NCBI RefSeq assembly: GCF_963422335.1
Contig: NZ_OY729424.1
Location: 1,426,001-1,490,000 of the forward strand
From: an uncultured Roseateles sp.
Lineage (GTDB): Bacteria > Pseudomonadota > Gammaproteobacteria > Burkholderiales > Burkholderiaceae_C
Length of the DNA stretch: 64,000 nucleotides
Direction of reading: 5' to 3'
The position numbers and the translations under genes were made by a program. Below the pieces are notes generated by a model. That model saw nothing but the letters and a program-made list of their open reading frames with translations. It was not told the DNA's origin and made no database searches. This document shows, one piece after another, positions 9,243 to 17,009 of the stretch (the first letter of the stretch is position 1; every line of letters begins with the position of its first letter).

Positions 9243-9530
9243 TCAATGCATCACGACTGGGTGCTGACTCATGGAGGCGTAAGTCTCGATGTAGTCGTCG
9301 ATCTCTTCTTCGGACGGGTCGCCTTCGATCAGCGCCTGCACGCCCAGCTTGAAGCTTTCGGCCAGCGCGCCTTCGATGAAGATTTCCTTGCGGGCGAATT
9401 TATCGACGATTTCGTAGCCACCGCGGCTCAGGGACTCGTCGCCGATCTGCAGGTTGGGATTGCCCAGATTGGGTACCGGCACGTCGAATTGCACGACCAC
9501 GAAGCTGTCCGAGTTGTAGAGCATTTGCAT
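9243..9530 (-). CDS. DUF3567 family protein
   Basis: A 95-aa acidic protein starting MQMLYNSDSFVVVQFD and ending with 'YASMSQHPVVMH', the pattern of the DUF3567 family that is conserved across Burkholderiales and has no known function. It has AAGGAG eight bases before the start. No signal peptide or membrane segment. Its presence supports the taxonomic placement of the window. Confidence 0.85.
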   Translation of the reverse strand: MQMLYNSDSFVVVQFDVPVPNLGNPNLQIGDESLSRGGYEIVDKFARKEIFIEGALAESFKLGVQALIEGDPSEEEIDDYIETYASMSQHPVVMH

Positions 9531-9681
9531 GTGGGTACTCCTTTGCAGCTAACTGTGGCCATCGGCAGGTATTTCAAGCTGCCGGGGCCGCCATCGGTCG
9601 GGAGAAGCATCAACGCAGCCTCAGCGTGACAGTTTCTTCGGCCGGCGCCACCCTCGGCTTGAGGGGGTTGTGTCCACAAGT

Positions 9682-10659
9682 TCACGGTGTGGGCAGCTCT
9701 TTGTTCAGGCTCATTTCCAGCGCCTGCTCGCTGTTGTCCCGGCTCCAGCGCAGGCGCACCGGCAGAAAGTGGCGCTGCGGGTCGAGCCAGATGTCGATCT
9801 GCGGTTCGTATGGCCCCTCGGGCAGGCGTTGCAAAAACACCGCAGATTCGATGCGCCCGGCCGGCAGCTCCAGCGTTTGCGGGGGCTGCACGATGAAGCG
9901 CCAGATCTGCAGGCGGCCCTGGCCGGCCGCCACTGGCAGCTCCACCGGCTGGCCCGGTGCAAAGGCCTCGGGGCGGGCCGCGACGAGGGCCGCGAGCTGC
10001 AGCATCCAGCTGAGCCGGTCCTGCGCGCCGGCGGGCAGCGGCAGCTCCAGGCTGGAGCCGGAGAAGGTGATCTTGCCGGCCTCGCGCTGGAAGTTGGTGG
10101 CACGCCGGGCGCGGCCGCCGCGTTCGTCGGTCTGGCGCTGCGGGGCCAGGCCGGCGGCGTCGATCTCACCGTGGCTGGCCCAGGTCAGCAGCGGGCGCCC
10201 GTCCAGCCAGCGCTCCAGCCGCGCTTCATAGCCCTCGGGCGAGGGCCGCCAGCTCAGCAGCGCCTGGCCCAGCGCCGGGCCACGCCTCAACTCGTAGCTG
10301 AGCAGCGCCGGCGGGGCGAATTGGGTGGCCTGGCCGGGCCGCGCCTCGGCGGGCGGAGGCAAGGGCGTGGCGGTCGTAGCGGGCCGGGCGCCGGCCTGCG
10401 GTGCCCGCGCGCGCGGCTGCGCGGGGGCGGGTGCTTCGATGGCTGGGGCTGGGGCTGGCTCGGCCGGCGCACGCGGCGCCAGCTGGACGGCCAACGCGGC
10501 GGTCCCCGGCGAGGGGGCGGCGCTTTTGCCCGGCAGCTGCAAGGACAGCCACAGCCAGCCATGCAGGCCCAGCACCAGCGCGCCGGCGCCCAACCAGACG
10601 CGGCGCTGGCGGGGCGATGCGGCCCAGGACCAGGGCGCGGAGTGCGAAAGCGAAGTCAT
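9682..10659 (-). CDS. DUF3108 domain protein, inner-membrane anchored
   Basis: A 325-aa protein with one N-terminal transmembrane segment ('VWLGAGALVLGLHGWLWLSL', about residues 21-40). A Pro/Ala-rich periplasmic linker follows (about 45-115), then a beta-rich DUF3108 domain containing 'QIDIWLDPQRHFLPVRLRWS' near the C-terminus. The domain belongs to a lipoprotein-like beta-sheet fold seen in periplasmic proteins of proteobacteria. The start at 10659 lies 46 bases from the divergent FAH-family gene; the frame is open to 10719, but that extension would overlap the neighbour. Function unknown. Confidence 0.75.
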   Translation of the reverse strand: MTSLSHSAPWSWAASPRQRRVWLGAGALVLGLHGWLWLSLQLPGKSAAPSPGTAALAVQLAPRAPAEPAPAPAIEAPAPAQPRARAPQAGARPATTATPLPPPAEARPGQATQFAPPALLSYELRRGPALGQALLSWRPSPEGYEARLERWLDGRPLLTWASHGEIDAAGLAPQRQTDERGGRARRATNFQREAGKITFSGSSLELPLPAGAQDRLSWMLQLAALVAARPEAFAPGQPVELPVAAGQGRLQIWRFIVQPPQTLELPAGRIESAVFLQRLPEGPYEPQIDIWLDPQRHFLPVRLRWSRDNSEQALEMSLNKELPTP

Positions 10660-10705
10660 CGGACAATGCTGCCATTCCCGCCCAACCCGCACCATCCCCC
10701 TCAAG

Positions 10706-11707
10706 ATGAAACTCGCCACTTACAAAGACGGCTCGCGTGACGGCCAACTCGTCGTCGTGTCCAAGGACCTGACGACGGCCCACTACGCCAATGGCGTCGC
10801 CACGCGGCTGCAGCAGGTGCTGGACGACTGGAATTTCATGTCGCCCCAGCTCGATGACATCTATGTCAATCTGAACCATGGCAAGGCGCGGCACGCCTTC
10901 AACTTCGACCCCAAGCAGTGCATGGCGCCGCTGCCGCGCGCCTGCCAGTGGGCCGATGGCTCGGCCTTCATCAACCACGTGGAACTGGTGCGCAAGGCGC
11001 GCGGCGCGGAAGTGCCCGCCAGTTTCTACACCGACCCCTTGATGTACCAGGGCGGCAGCGACGACTTTCTGGGCCCCTGCGACGACGCCGTTTTTGCCAG
11101 CGAGGCCTGGGGCATCGATTTCGAGGCCGAGCTGGCGGTCATCACCGGCGACATCGCCATGGGCACGGCGCCGCAGCAGGCGCTGGAAGGCGTGCGCTTG
11201 TTGATGCTGGCCAATGACTGGAGCCTGCGCAACCTGATACCGGGCGAACTGGCCAAGGGTTTCGGCTTCTTCCAGAGCAAGCCGGCCACCGCCTTCAGTC
11301 CGGTGGCGGTGACGCCGGACGAGCTGGGCCCGGCCTGGGCCGGTGGGCGCGTGCACCTGAAGCTGCAAAGCATGTGGAACGGCCAGCGCGTGGGTCTGTG
11401 CGATGCCGGCGAGGAGATGACCTTCCACTTCGGCCAGCTGATCGCCCACATCGCCAAGACGCGGCGGGTGCGCGCCGGCTCCATCGTCGGCTCAGGCACG
11501 GTCAGCAACAAAGACTGGTCGCGCGGCTACAGCTGCATTGCCGAGAAGCGGGCGATCGAGACCATCGAGACCGGCGAGCCCAAGACCGACTTCATGAAGT
11601 TCGGCGACACCATACGCATCGAGATGAAGGGCGCCGAGGGCATGAGCATTTTTGGCGCCATCGACCAGGACGTCGTGCCCCTGCATCCGGCCGAGCAGGC
11701 GACTTAG
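10706..11707 (+). CDS. Fumarylacetoacetate hydrolase family protein
   Basis: A 333-aa enzyme of the FAH fold. It starts MKLATYKDGSRDG; the metal and substrate site is in 'WGIDFEAELAVITGD' (the E.E.D-type ligands, near residues 130-145), 'LANDWSLRNLIPGE' and 'FGFFQSKPATAFSPVAVTPDELG'; 'GSIVGSGTVSNKD' near residue 260 completes the pocket. The family hydrolyses C-C bonds of acylpyruvates, typically fumarylacetoacetate in tyrosine catabolism. The 'FFQSKPATAFSPVAVTPDEL' layout is the variant common in betaproteobacteria annotated as fumarylacetoacetase-like. No hmgA or maiA gene adjoins it, so the exact substrate is uncertain. Confidence 0.85.
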   Translation: MKLATYKDGSRDGQLVVVSKDLTTAHYANGVATRLQQVLDDWNFMSPQLDDIYVNLNHGKARHAFNFDPKQCMAPLPRACQWADGSAFINHVELVRKARGAEVPASFYTDPLMYQGGSDDFLGPCDDAVFASEAWGIDFEAELAVITGDIAMGTAPQQALEGVRLLMLANDWSLRNLIPGELAKGFGFFQSKPATAFSPVAVTPDELGPAWAGGRVHLKLQSMWNGQRVGLCDAGEEMTFHFGQLIAHIAKTRRVRAGSIVGSGTVSNKDWSRGYSCIAEKRAIETIETGEPKTDFMKFGDTIRIEMKGAEGMSIFGAIDQDVVPLHPAEQAT

Positions 11708-11797
11708 GGACCGTTCCCCAGTCATTTGGGGCCCGAATGCGACTTTGTTCGCGGAGTCGCCAGGGCAGGCGTCAGCTTCAAGATTCATCATGTTGTG

Positions 11798-12838
11798 ATG
11801 AGGTCGAGACTTGGAATTTCGCTGCGCCTGTTCGCCCTGGTGCTGCTGGCCCTGCCGGGGCTGGCGGGTGCCAAGGAGGTGCTGCGCGTGCTCACCTGGG
11901 ACGGCTATGCCGATGCCGAGGTGGTGGCGGTGTTCGAGCAGCGCACCGGCGCCAAGGTCGAGATCACCTACGCCAATTCCGACGACGACTTGTGGAACAA
12001 GCTGGTCAAGCAGAAGGGGCAGGATTTCGATGTCTTTGCCGTCAACACGGCCGAACTGCAGCGCTATATCGCCGAAGGGCTGAGCGTGCCCATCGACATG
12101 GCGGCGATCAGCAACAACGCCCGCCAGCTGCCGCGTTTTCGCCGCTATGCCGACATTGCCGGCCTGGTGCGTGACGGCAAGACCTTTGCCGTGCCCTACA
12201 CCTATTCGGAGATGGGGCTGATCTACAACCGCAAGCTGGTGAAGACACCGCCGAACTCCTTTGCCGCCATGTGGGCACCCGAGTACCGGGGCCGGGTGCT
12301 GGCCTTCAACACCAGCAACCACAACTTCACCCTGGCCGGCATGGTGATGGGGGTGAAAGATCCCTTCCAGCTGACGCCGGCCCAGCTCGGCGAGGCGGCG
12401 CGGCGCCTGGTGCAGCTGCGGCGCAATGTGCTGACCTATTACGCCACCGCGGACGAAGTGGTCGAATGGTTCAAGCGCCATGAGGTGGCCCTGGTGTTTG
12501 CCAACTACGGCACCCAGCAGGTGCGGGCGCTGCAGGATGCTGGCGCCGACATCGGCTATGTGATTCCGCGCGAGGGGGCGCTGGCCTGGCTGGATTGCTG
12601 GGCCCTGTCCAGGGGGGCCCGGAATCCGGCCCTGGCCCAGCAATGGATCAACTACACGCTGGAGCGCGAGGTCAGCGAGCGCCTCAGCAAGGTCCATGGC
12701 CTGGCCAACACGGTGACGCCGTTCGCCGACAGCCCGGCCGGCGACAAGATCATCTGGCTGGAGCCGATCGAAGACCCGGCCCGGCGCAAGTTGCTGTGGG
12801 ACAAGATACTGTCCGGTGAACGGTTGGAAAATTTCTAG
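11798..12838 (+). CDS. PotD/NspS-like periplasmic solute-binding protein
   Basis: A 346-aa protein with a signal peptide (about residues 1-24, ending GLAGA-K). The mature start 'KEVLRVLTWDGYAD' followed by 'VVAVFEQRTGAKVEITYANSDDD' is the classic spermidine/putrescine-binding (PotD) beginning. The lobe signatures 'VPYTYSEMGLIYNRK' and 'AHEVALVFANYG'-like segments also fit. No ABC permease or ATPase adjoins it. Instead its stop codon abuts the start of a membrane GGDEF-EAL sensor with no gap. That layout is known for NspS-MbaA in Vibrio, where the binding protein delivers a polyamine signal rather than feeding a transporter. ATG at 11798 is chosen; the Shine-Dalgarno is weak. Confidence 0.8.
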   Translation: MRSRLGISLRLFALVLLALPGLAGAKEVLRVLTWDGYADAEVVAVFEQRTGAKVEITYANSDDDLWNKLVKQKGQDFDVFAVNTAELQRYIAEGLSVPIDMAAISNNARQLPRFRRYADIAGLVRDGKTFAVPYTYSEMGLIYNRKLVKTPPNSFAAMWAPEYRGRVLAFNTSNHNFTLAGMVMGVKDPFQLTPAQLGEAARRLVQLRRNVLTYYATADEVVEWFKRHEVALVFANYGTQQVRALQDAGADIGYVIPREGALAWLDCWALSRGARNPALAQQWINYTLEREVSERLSKVHGLANTVTPFADSPAGDKIIWLEPIEDPARRKLLWDKILSGERLENF

Positions 12839-15800
12839 ATGCGATTCAGCGTAGGCATCAAGCTCGGGTTCTGGTTGGCCTTGCTGGGCGCGCTGTCCAC
12901 GGCGCTGACGGGCTACTACGTCTATGACCGCAGCCGCGACCTGCTGATCAAGTCTTCGCAGGACAAGCTGCTCACCGCCACCCAGGTGCTGGCCCAGCGC
13001 TTCAACGATTCGCTGTCGCATATCTCGGACGATGTACGTTTTGTCGCCCTGCTGCCCCAGGTGCAGCAGCTGGCCGACGCCGCCGCGGCGCCGCAGGCTC
13101 AGCTGGAGCAGGGCCGGGTGCTGGCGGCCATCTTCACCGGCCTGCTGTCGTCGCGCCCGGAGTACTCGCAGGTGCGGCTGATCGGCGCGGGCAACCACGG
13201 CCGCGAGCTGATACGGGTGGACCGCGCCAACGAGAGCGTTACCGGCAGCATCGTCGTCAAGGGCGAGGGGCTGCAGGAGAAAAACCATCAGCCCTATTTC
13301 TTCGAGGCGCTGCGGCTGCCGGCCGGGCAGTTCTACGTCTCGCAGATCGGACTGAACCAGGAGCAGGGCGCCCACCATGGTTTCGGCAAGCCGACGATAC
13401 GCATTGCCGCCCCGGTGCAGTCGCATGCGGGGCTGACGTTCGGCGTGGTCGTCATCGATGTCGACCTCGGCGACCTGTTCGACCTGATACGCGCCGATCT
13501 GCCGCAGGACCTGAAGCTGCTGCTGACGAACAAGCGCGGCGACTACCTGATACACCCGGATGCGAGCAAGACCTTCGGGTTCGAGACCGGACGCCAATTC
13601 CTGATCCAGGACGAGTTGCCCGACACGCGGCCGATGCTGGAGGGGCGCAGCCCGCATGTGATGCTGGAGTCGGCCGATGGGGCGGTGCTTGGCCGGCCGT
13701 CGCTGGCGGCCTTTGTGCGGGTGCCCTTCGGCCTGCTGGCCGAGCAGCGCTTCGTCGTGCTGGGCCTGTACACGCCGCTGGAGAATGTGCTGGCCCAGAG
13801 CAAGACGCTGGGCCTGGGCGTGGTCCAGCTGACCCTGCTGTTCATCGCGCTGGCCTCCATCGTCGCGCTGGCGCTGGCGCGGGTGCTGGCCAAGCCCCTG
13901 AACCTGATGGCCCATACCGTGGGCCTGCATGCGCTGGGCCGGCCTATCGACGCGCTGCCGGTGGAGCGAGACGACGAGGTCGGCGATCTGGCGCGCAGCT
14001 TCCGCTCCATGACGTTGCAGCTCGACGCCCAGGTGGCCGAGGTGCAGGCCGCAGAGGCCAAGCTGCACGCCATCCTCAACCATGCGCCGGTGGGCATCTG
14101 GCTGGTGGGTGTCGATGGCCGCTACCGCTTCGTCAACAAGACCTTCTGCGATTCGATAGGCATCGCCGAGGCGCGCTTTCTGAGCTGTCGCCACCTGCCC
14201 GAGCTGCTGGGCGATGAGCTGGCCGCCGCCCGCCAGCGCGCCGATGCCGAGTGCCTGCAGCAGCAGGGCACGCACCGCTCGCAGGAGACGCTGAACTTCG
14301 TCGATGGCCTGCCGCATCTGGTCGAGGTCACCCGCGTGCCGCTGCGCGGCAGCACCGACGAGGTGGTGGGCGTGATCGCCATCGCCACCGACATCACCGA
14401 GCGCAAGCGTGCCGAGCAGGATCTGGCCCGCGCCAGCGAGGAGCTGGCCGCGCGCGAGGCCCTGCTCAAGCAGATCATGGACACCTCCAGCGTGGCCATC
14501 TACCTGGTGGGCATGGATGGGCGCATCACCCATGCCAACCGGCGCATGGCCGAGATGTTCGGCTGGCCGCAGGAGGCGCTGGTCGGCCGGGGCTATGTCG
14601 ATCTGGTCCATCCGTCGGAGCGCCCGGTGGCGCAGGCCAATCTGATGGCCATGCTGACCGACCGGCTGGCTTCGGTCGACATGGAGCGCCGCTACCAGCG
14701 CGCCGACAAGACCCTGTTCTGGGGCCATCTGACCGGCCGGCACTTCCATTCGGCCAGTGGCGGGGAGGTGGGCCTGGTCGGGGTGATTGCCGACATCACC
14801 GAGAGCCGCCGCGCCCACCAGCGCGAGCAGCACCACCAGCGGGTGCTGCAGCTGCTCAGCGAGAAGGCGCCGCTGCAGTCGGTGCTGGATCTGATCGTGC
14901 GCGAGGTCGAGGGCCTGGACCCGACGATGCTGTGCAGCATCCTGCTGCTCGACGATGAGGGCCGGCATCTGCGCAAGGGTGCCGCTCCCAGCCTGCCCGA
15001 GTTCTTCAACCAGGCGCTCGAGGGCCTGCAGATCGGGCCCGGCGTGGGTGCCTGCGGCGCGGCTGCCTTCAGCGGCGAGCGGGTGGTGGTCGAGGACATC
15101 GAGACCCATCCCTCGATGACGCAGTTCCTGGACATCACCCGTGCGGCCGGCCTGGGCGCCTGCTGGTCGCAGCCTATCCTGTCGGCCCAGGGCAGGGTGC
15201 TGGGCACCTTTGCCGTCTACCACCGCCAGGCCAGCACGCCGACCCCGGCCGATCTGCAACTGATCGAGGACGAGGCGCGGCTGGCCGCCCTGGCCATCGA
15301 CCGCACCCGGGCCGATATGCGGCTGCAACTGGCGGCCAGCGTGTTCACCCATGCGCGCGAGGGCATTGCCATCACCGATGCGGCGGGCACGCTGATCGAG
15401 GTCAACAACACCTTCAGCCACATCACCGGCTACAGCCGCGAGGAGGCGCTGGGCCAGAACCAGCGCCTGCTCAAGTCCGGCCGCCATGGCCCTGAGTTCT
15501 ATGCCTCGATGTGGCGCGACCTGACCGGCAACGGCTACTGGGACGGCGAGATCTGGAACCGGCGCAAGAATGGCGACGTCTACGCGCAGATGATCACCAT
15601 CAGCGCGGTGCGCGATGCCAGCGGCAAGACGCAGAACTATGTCTCGCTGTTCACCGACATCACGCCGATGAAGGAGCACCAGCGCCAGCTGGAGCACATC
15701 GCTCATTACGACGCGCTGACCAGCCAGCCCAACCGCGTGCTGCTGGCCGACCGCCTGCAGCAGGCCATGGCGCAGAGCCAGCGCCGCAACGAGTCGCTGG

Positions 15801-17005
15801 CGGTGGCCTTTCTGGATCTGGACGGCTTCAAGGCCGTCAATGACAAGCATGGCCACGATGTCGGCGACCAGCTGCTGATCGCATTGGCCCAGCGCATGCG
15901 CGCGGCGCTGCGCGAGGGCGATACGCTGTCACGCATCGGCGGCGACGAATTCGTGGCGGTGCTGGTGGACCTGGAGCGGCCGCAGGACTGCGAGCCCGTG
16001 CTGGAGCGCCTGCTGCAGGCCGCGGCCTCACCGCTGATGGTGGGCGAGGCGGTGCTGCAGGTCTCGGCCAGCATAGGCGTGACCGTCTATCCGCAGGATG
16101 CCGCCGATGCCGATCAGCTGATGCGCCATGCCGACCAGGCGATGTATGTGGCCAAGCAGGCCGGCAAGAACCGCTACCACCTGTTCGACGTGGCCCATGA
16201 CGAGGCGGTGAAGACCCAGCGCGAAAGCCTGGAGCACATCGCCCAGGCGCTGGAACGGCGCGAGTTCGTGCTGTTCTACCAGCCCAAGGTGAATATGCGC
16301 AGCGGCGCGGTGATAGGCGCCGAGGCCTTGATACGCTGGCAGCACCCCGAGCGCGGCCTGCTCTCACCGGCGGCCTTTCTGCCGGTGACCGAGGACCATG
16401 ACATCAGCGTCGAGATCGGCGAGTGGGTGATTGACGCGGCGCTCAAGCAGATGATGAGCTGGCGCGAAAGCGGCCTGGACCTGCCGGTCAGCGTCAATAT
16501 CTCGGCGCGCCAGTTGCAGCAGGAGGACTTCTCCGAGCGTCTGGCCACTCTGCTGGCCGCCCACCCCGAGGTCCGGCCCGGCCGACTGGAACTGGAGATC
16601 CTGGAGACCAGCGCGATGGAGGACATCGCCCAGGTCTCGCAGGTGATGATGGCCTGCCGTGCCGTCGGCGTCAGCTTCGCGCTGGACGACTTCGGCACCG
16701 GCTACTCCTCGCTGACCTATCTGAAGCGCCTGCCGGCCGAAGTGCTGAAGATAGACCAGAGCTTTGTGCGCGACATGCTGGAGGACGCCGACGACCTGGC
16801 CATCATCCGCGGCGTCGTGGGCCTGGCCTCGGCCTTCCGCCGCCAGGTGATTGCGGAGGGCGTGGAGACGGTGGCCCACGGCGAGATGCTGTTGTCGCTG
16901 GGCTGCGAGCTGGCCCAGGGCTATGGCATCGCCAGCCCGATGCCGGCCGCCGACTTTCCCGCCTGGGCCGCCAACTGGCGGCCCGATGCGGCCTGGCAAA
17001 AATAG
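12839..17005 (+). CDS. Membrane dCache-HAMP-PAS-GAF-PAS-GGDEF-EAL sensor, c-di-GMP turnover
   Basis: A 1388-aa inner-membrane sensor. Layout by residue: TM1 about 7-27; periplasmic dCache-like domain about 35-310; TM2 about 325-350; HAMP 350-400; PAS about 405-525 and 545-660, each ending in 'DITE'; GAF about 675-820; PAS about 835-950; GGDEF about 960-1120; EAL about 1140-1380. The active site GGDEF is at 1034-1038 in 'SRIGGDEFVAV', the EAL motif at 1162-1164 in 'GAEALIRWQHPE', with 'LDDFGTGYSSL', 'KIDQSFV' and 'AEGVET' also intact. Both diguanylate cyclase and phosphodiesterase chemistry are therefore possible. It begins on the base after the stop of the binding protein, so the two are translationally linked and likely form one signalling unit. 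Confidence 0.93.
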   Translation: MRFSVGIKLGFWLALLGALSTALTGYYVYDRSRDLLIKSSQDKLLTATQVLAQRFNDSLSHISDDVRFVALLPQVQQLADAAAAPQAQLEQGRVLAAIFTGLLSSRPEYSQVRLIGAGNHGRELIRVDRANESVTGSIVVKGEGLQEKNHQPYFFEALRLPAGQFYVSQIGLNQEQGAHHGFGKPTIRIAAPVQSHAGLTFGVVVIDVDLGDLFDLIRADLPQDLKLLLTNKRGDYLIHPDASKTFGFETGRQFLIQDELPDTRPMLEGRSPHVMLESADGAVLGRPSLAAFVRVPFGLLAEQRFVVLGLYTPLENVLAQSKTLGLGVVQLTLLFIALASIVALALARVLAKPLNLMAHTVGLHALGRPIDALPVERDDEVGDLARSFRSMTLQLDAQVAEVQAAEAKLHAILNHAPVGIWLVGVDGRYRFVNKTFCDSIGIAEARFLSCRHLPELLGDELAAARQRADAECLQQQGTHRSQETLNFVDGLPHLVEVTRVPLRGSTDEVVGVIAIATDITERKRAEQDLARASEELAAREALLKQIMDTSSVAIYLVGMDGRITHANRRMAEMFGWPQEALVGRGYVDLVHPSERPVAQANLMAMLTDRLASVDMERRYQRADKTLFWGHLTGRHFHSASGGEVGLVGVIADITESRRAHQREQHHQRVLQLLSEKAPLQSVLDLIVREVEGLDPTMLCSILLLDDEGRHLRKGAAPSLPEFFNQALEGLQIGPGVGACGAAAFSGERVVVEDIETHPSMTQFLDITRAAGLGACWSQPILSAQGRVLGTFAVYHRQASTPTPADLQLIEDEARLAALAIDRTRADMRLQLAASVFTHAREGIAITDAAGTLIEVNNTFSHITGYSREEALGQNQRLLKSGRHGPEFYASMWRDLTGNGYWDGEIWNRRKNGDVYAQMITISAVRDASGKTQNYVSLFTDITPMKEHQRQLEHIAHYDALTSQPNRVLLADRLQQAMAQSQRRNESLAVAFLDLDGFKAVNDKHGHDVGDQLLIALAQRMRAALREGDTLSRIGGDEFVAVLVDLERPQDCEPVLERLLQAAASPLMVGEAVLQVSASIGVTVYPQDAADADQLMRHADQAMYVAKQAGKNRYHLFDVAHDEAVKTQRESLEHIAQALERREFVLFYQPKVNMRSGAVIGAEALIRWQHPERGLLSPAAFLPVTEDHDISVEIGEWVIDAALKQMMSWRESGLDLPVSVNISARQLQQEDFSERLATLLAAHPEVRPGRLELEILETSAMEDIAQVSQVMMACRAVGVSFALDDFGTGYSSLTYLKRLPAEVLKIDQSFVRDMLEDADDLAIIRGVVGLASAFRRQVIAEGVETVAHGEMLLSLGCELAQGYGIASPMPAADFPAWAANWRPDAAWQK

Positions 17006-17009
17006 CGCC

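Noticed and set aside
11492..15856. A 1454-aa open frame on the minus strand
   Set aside because: It is antisense to the binding protein and the GGDEF/EAL sensor, whose domains are unmistakable on the plus strand; it arises from high GC codon bias.
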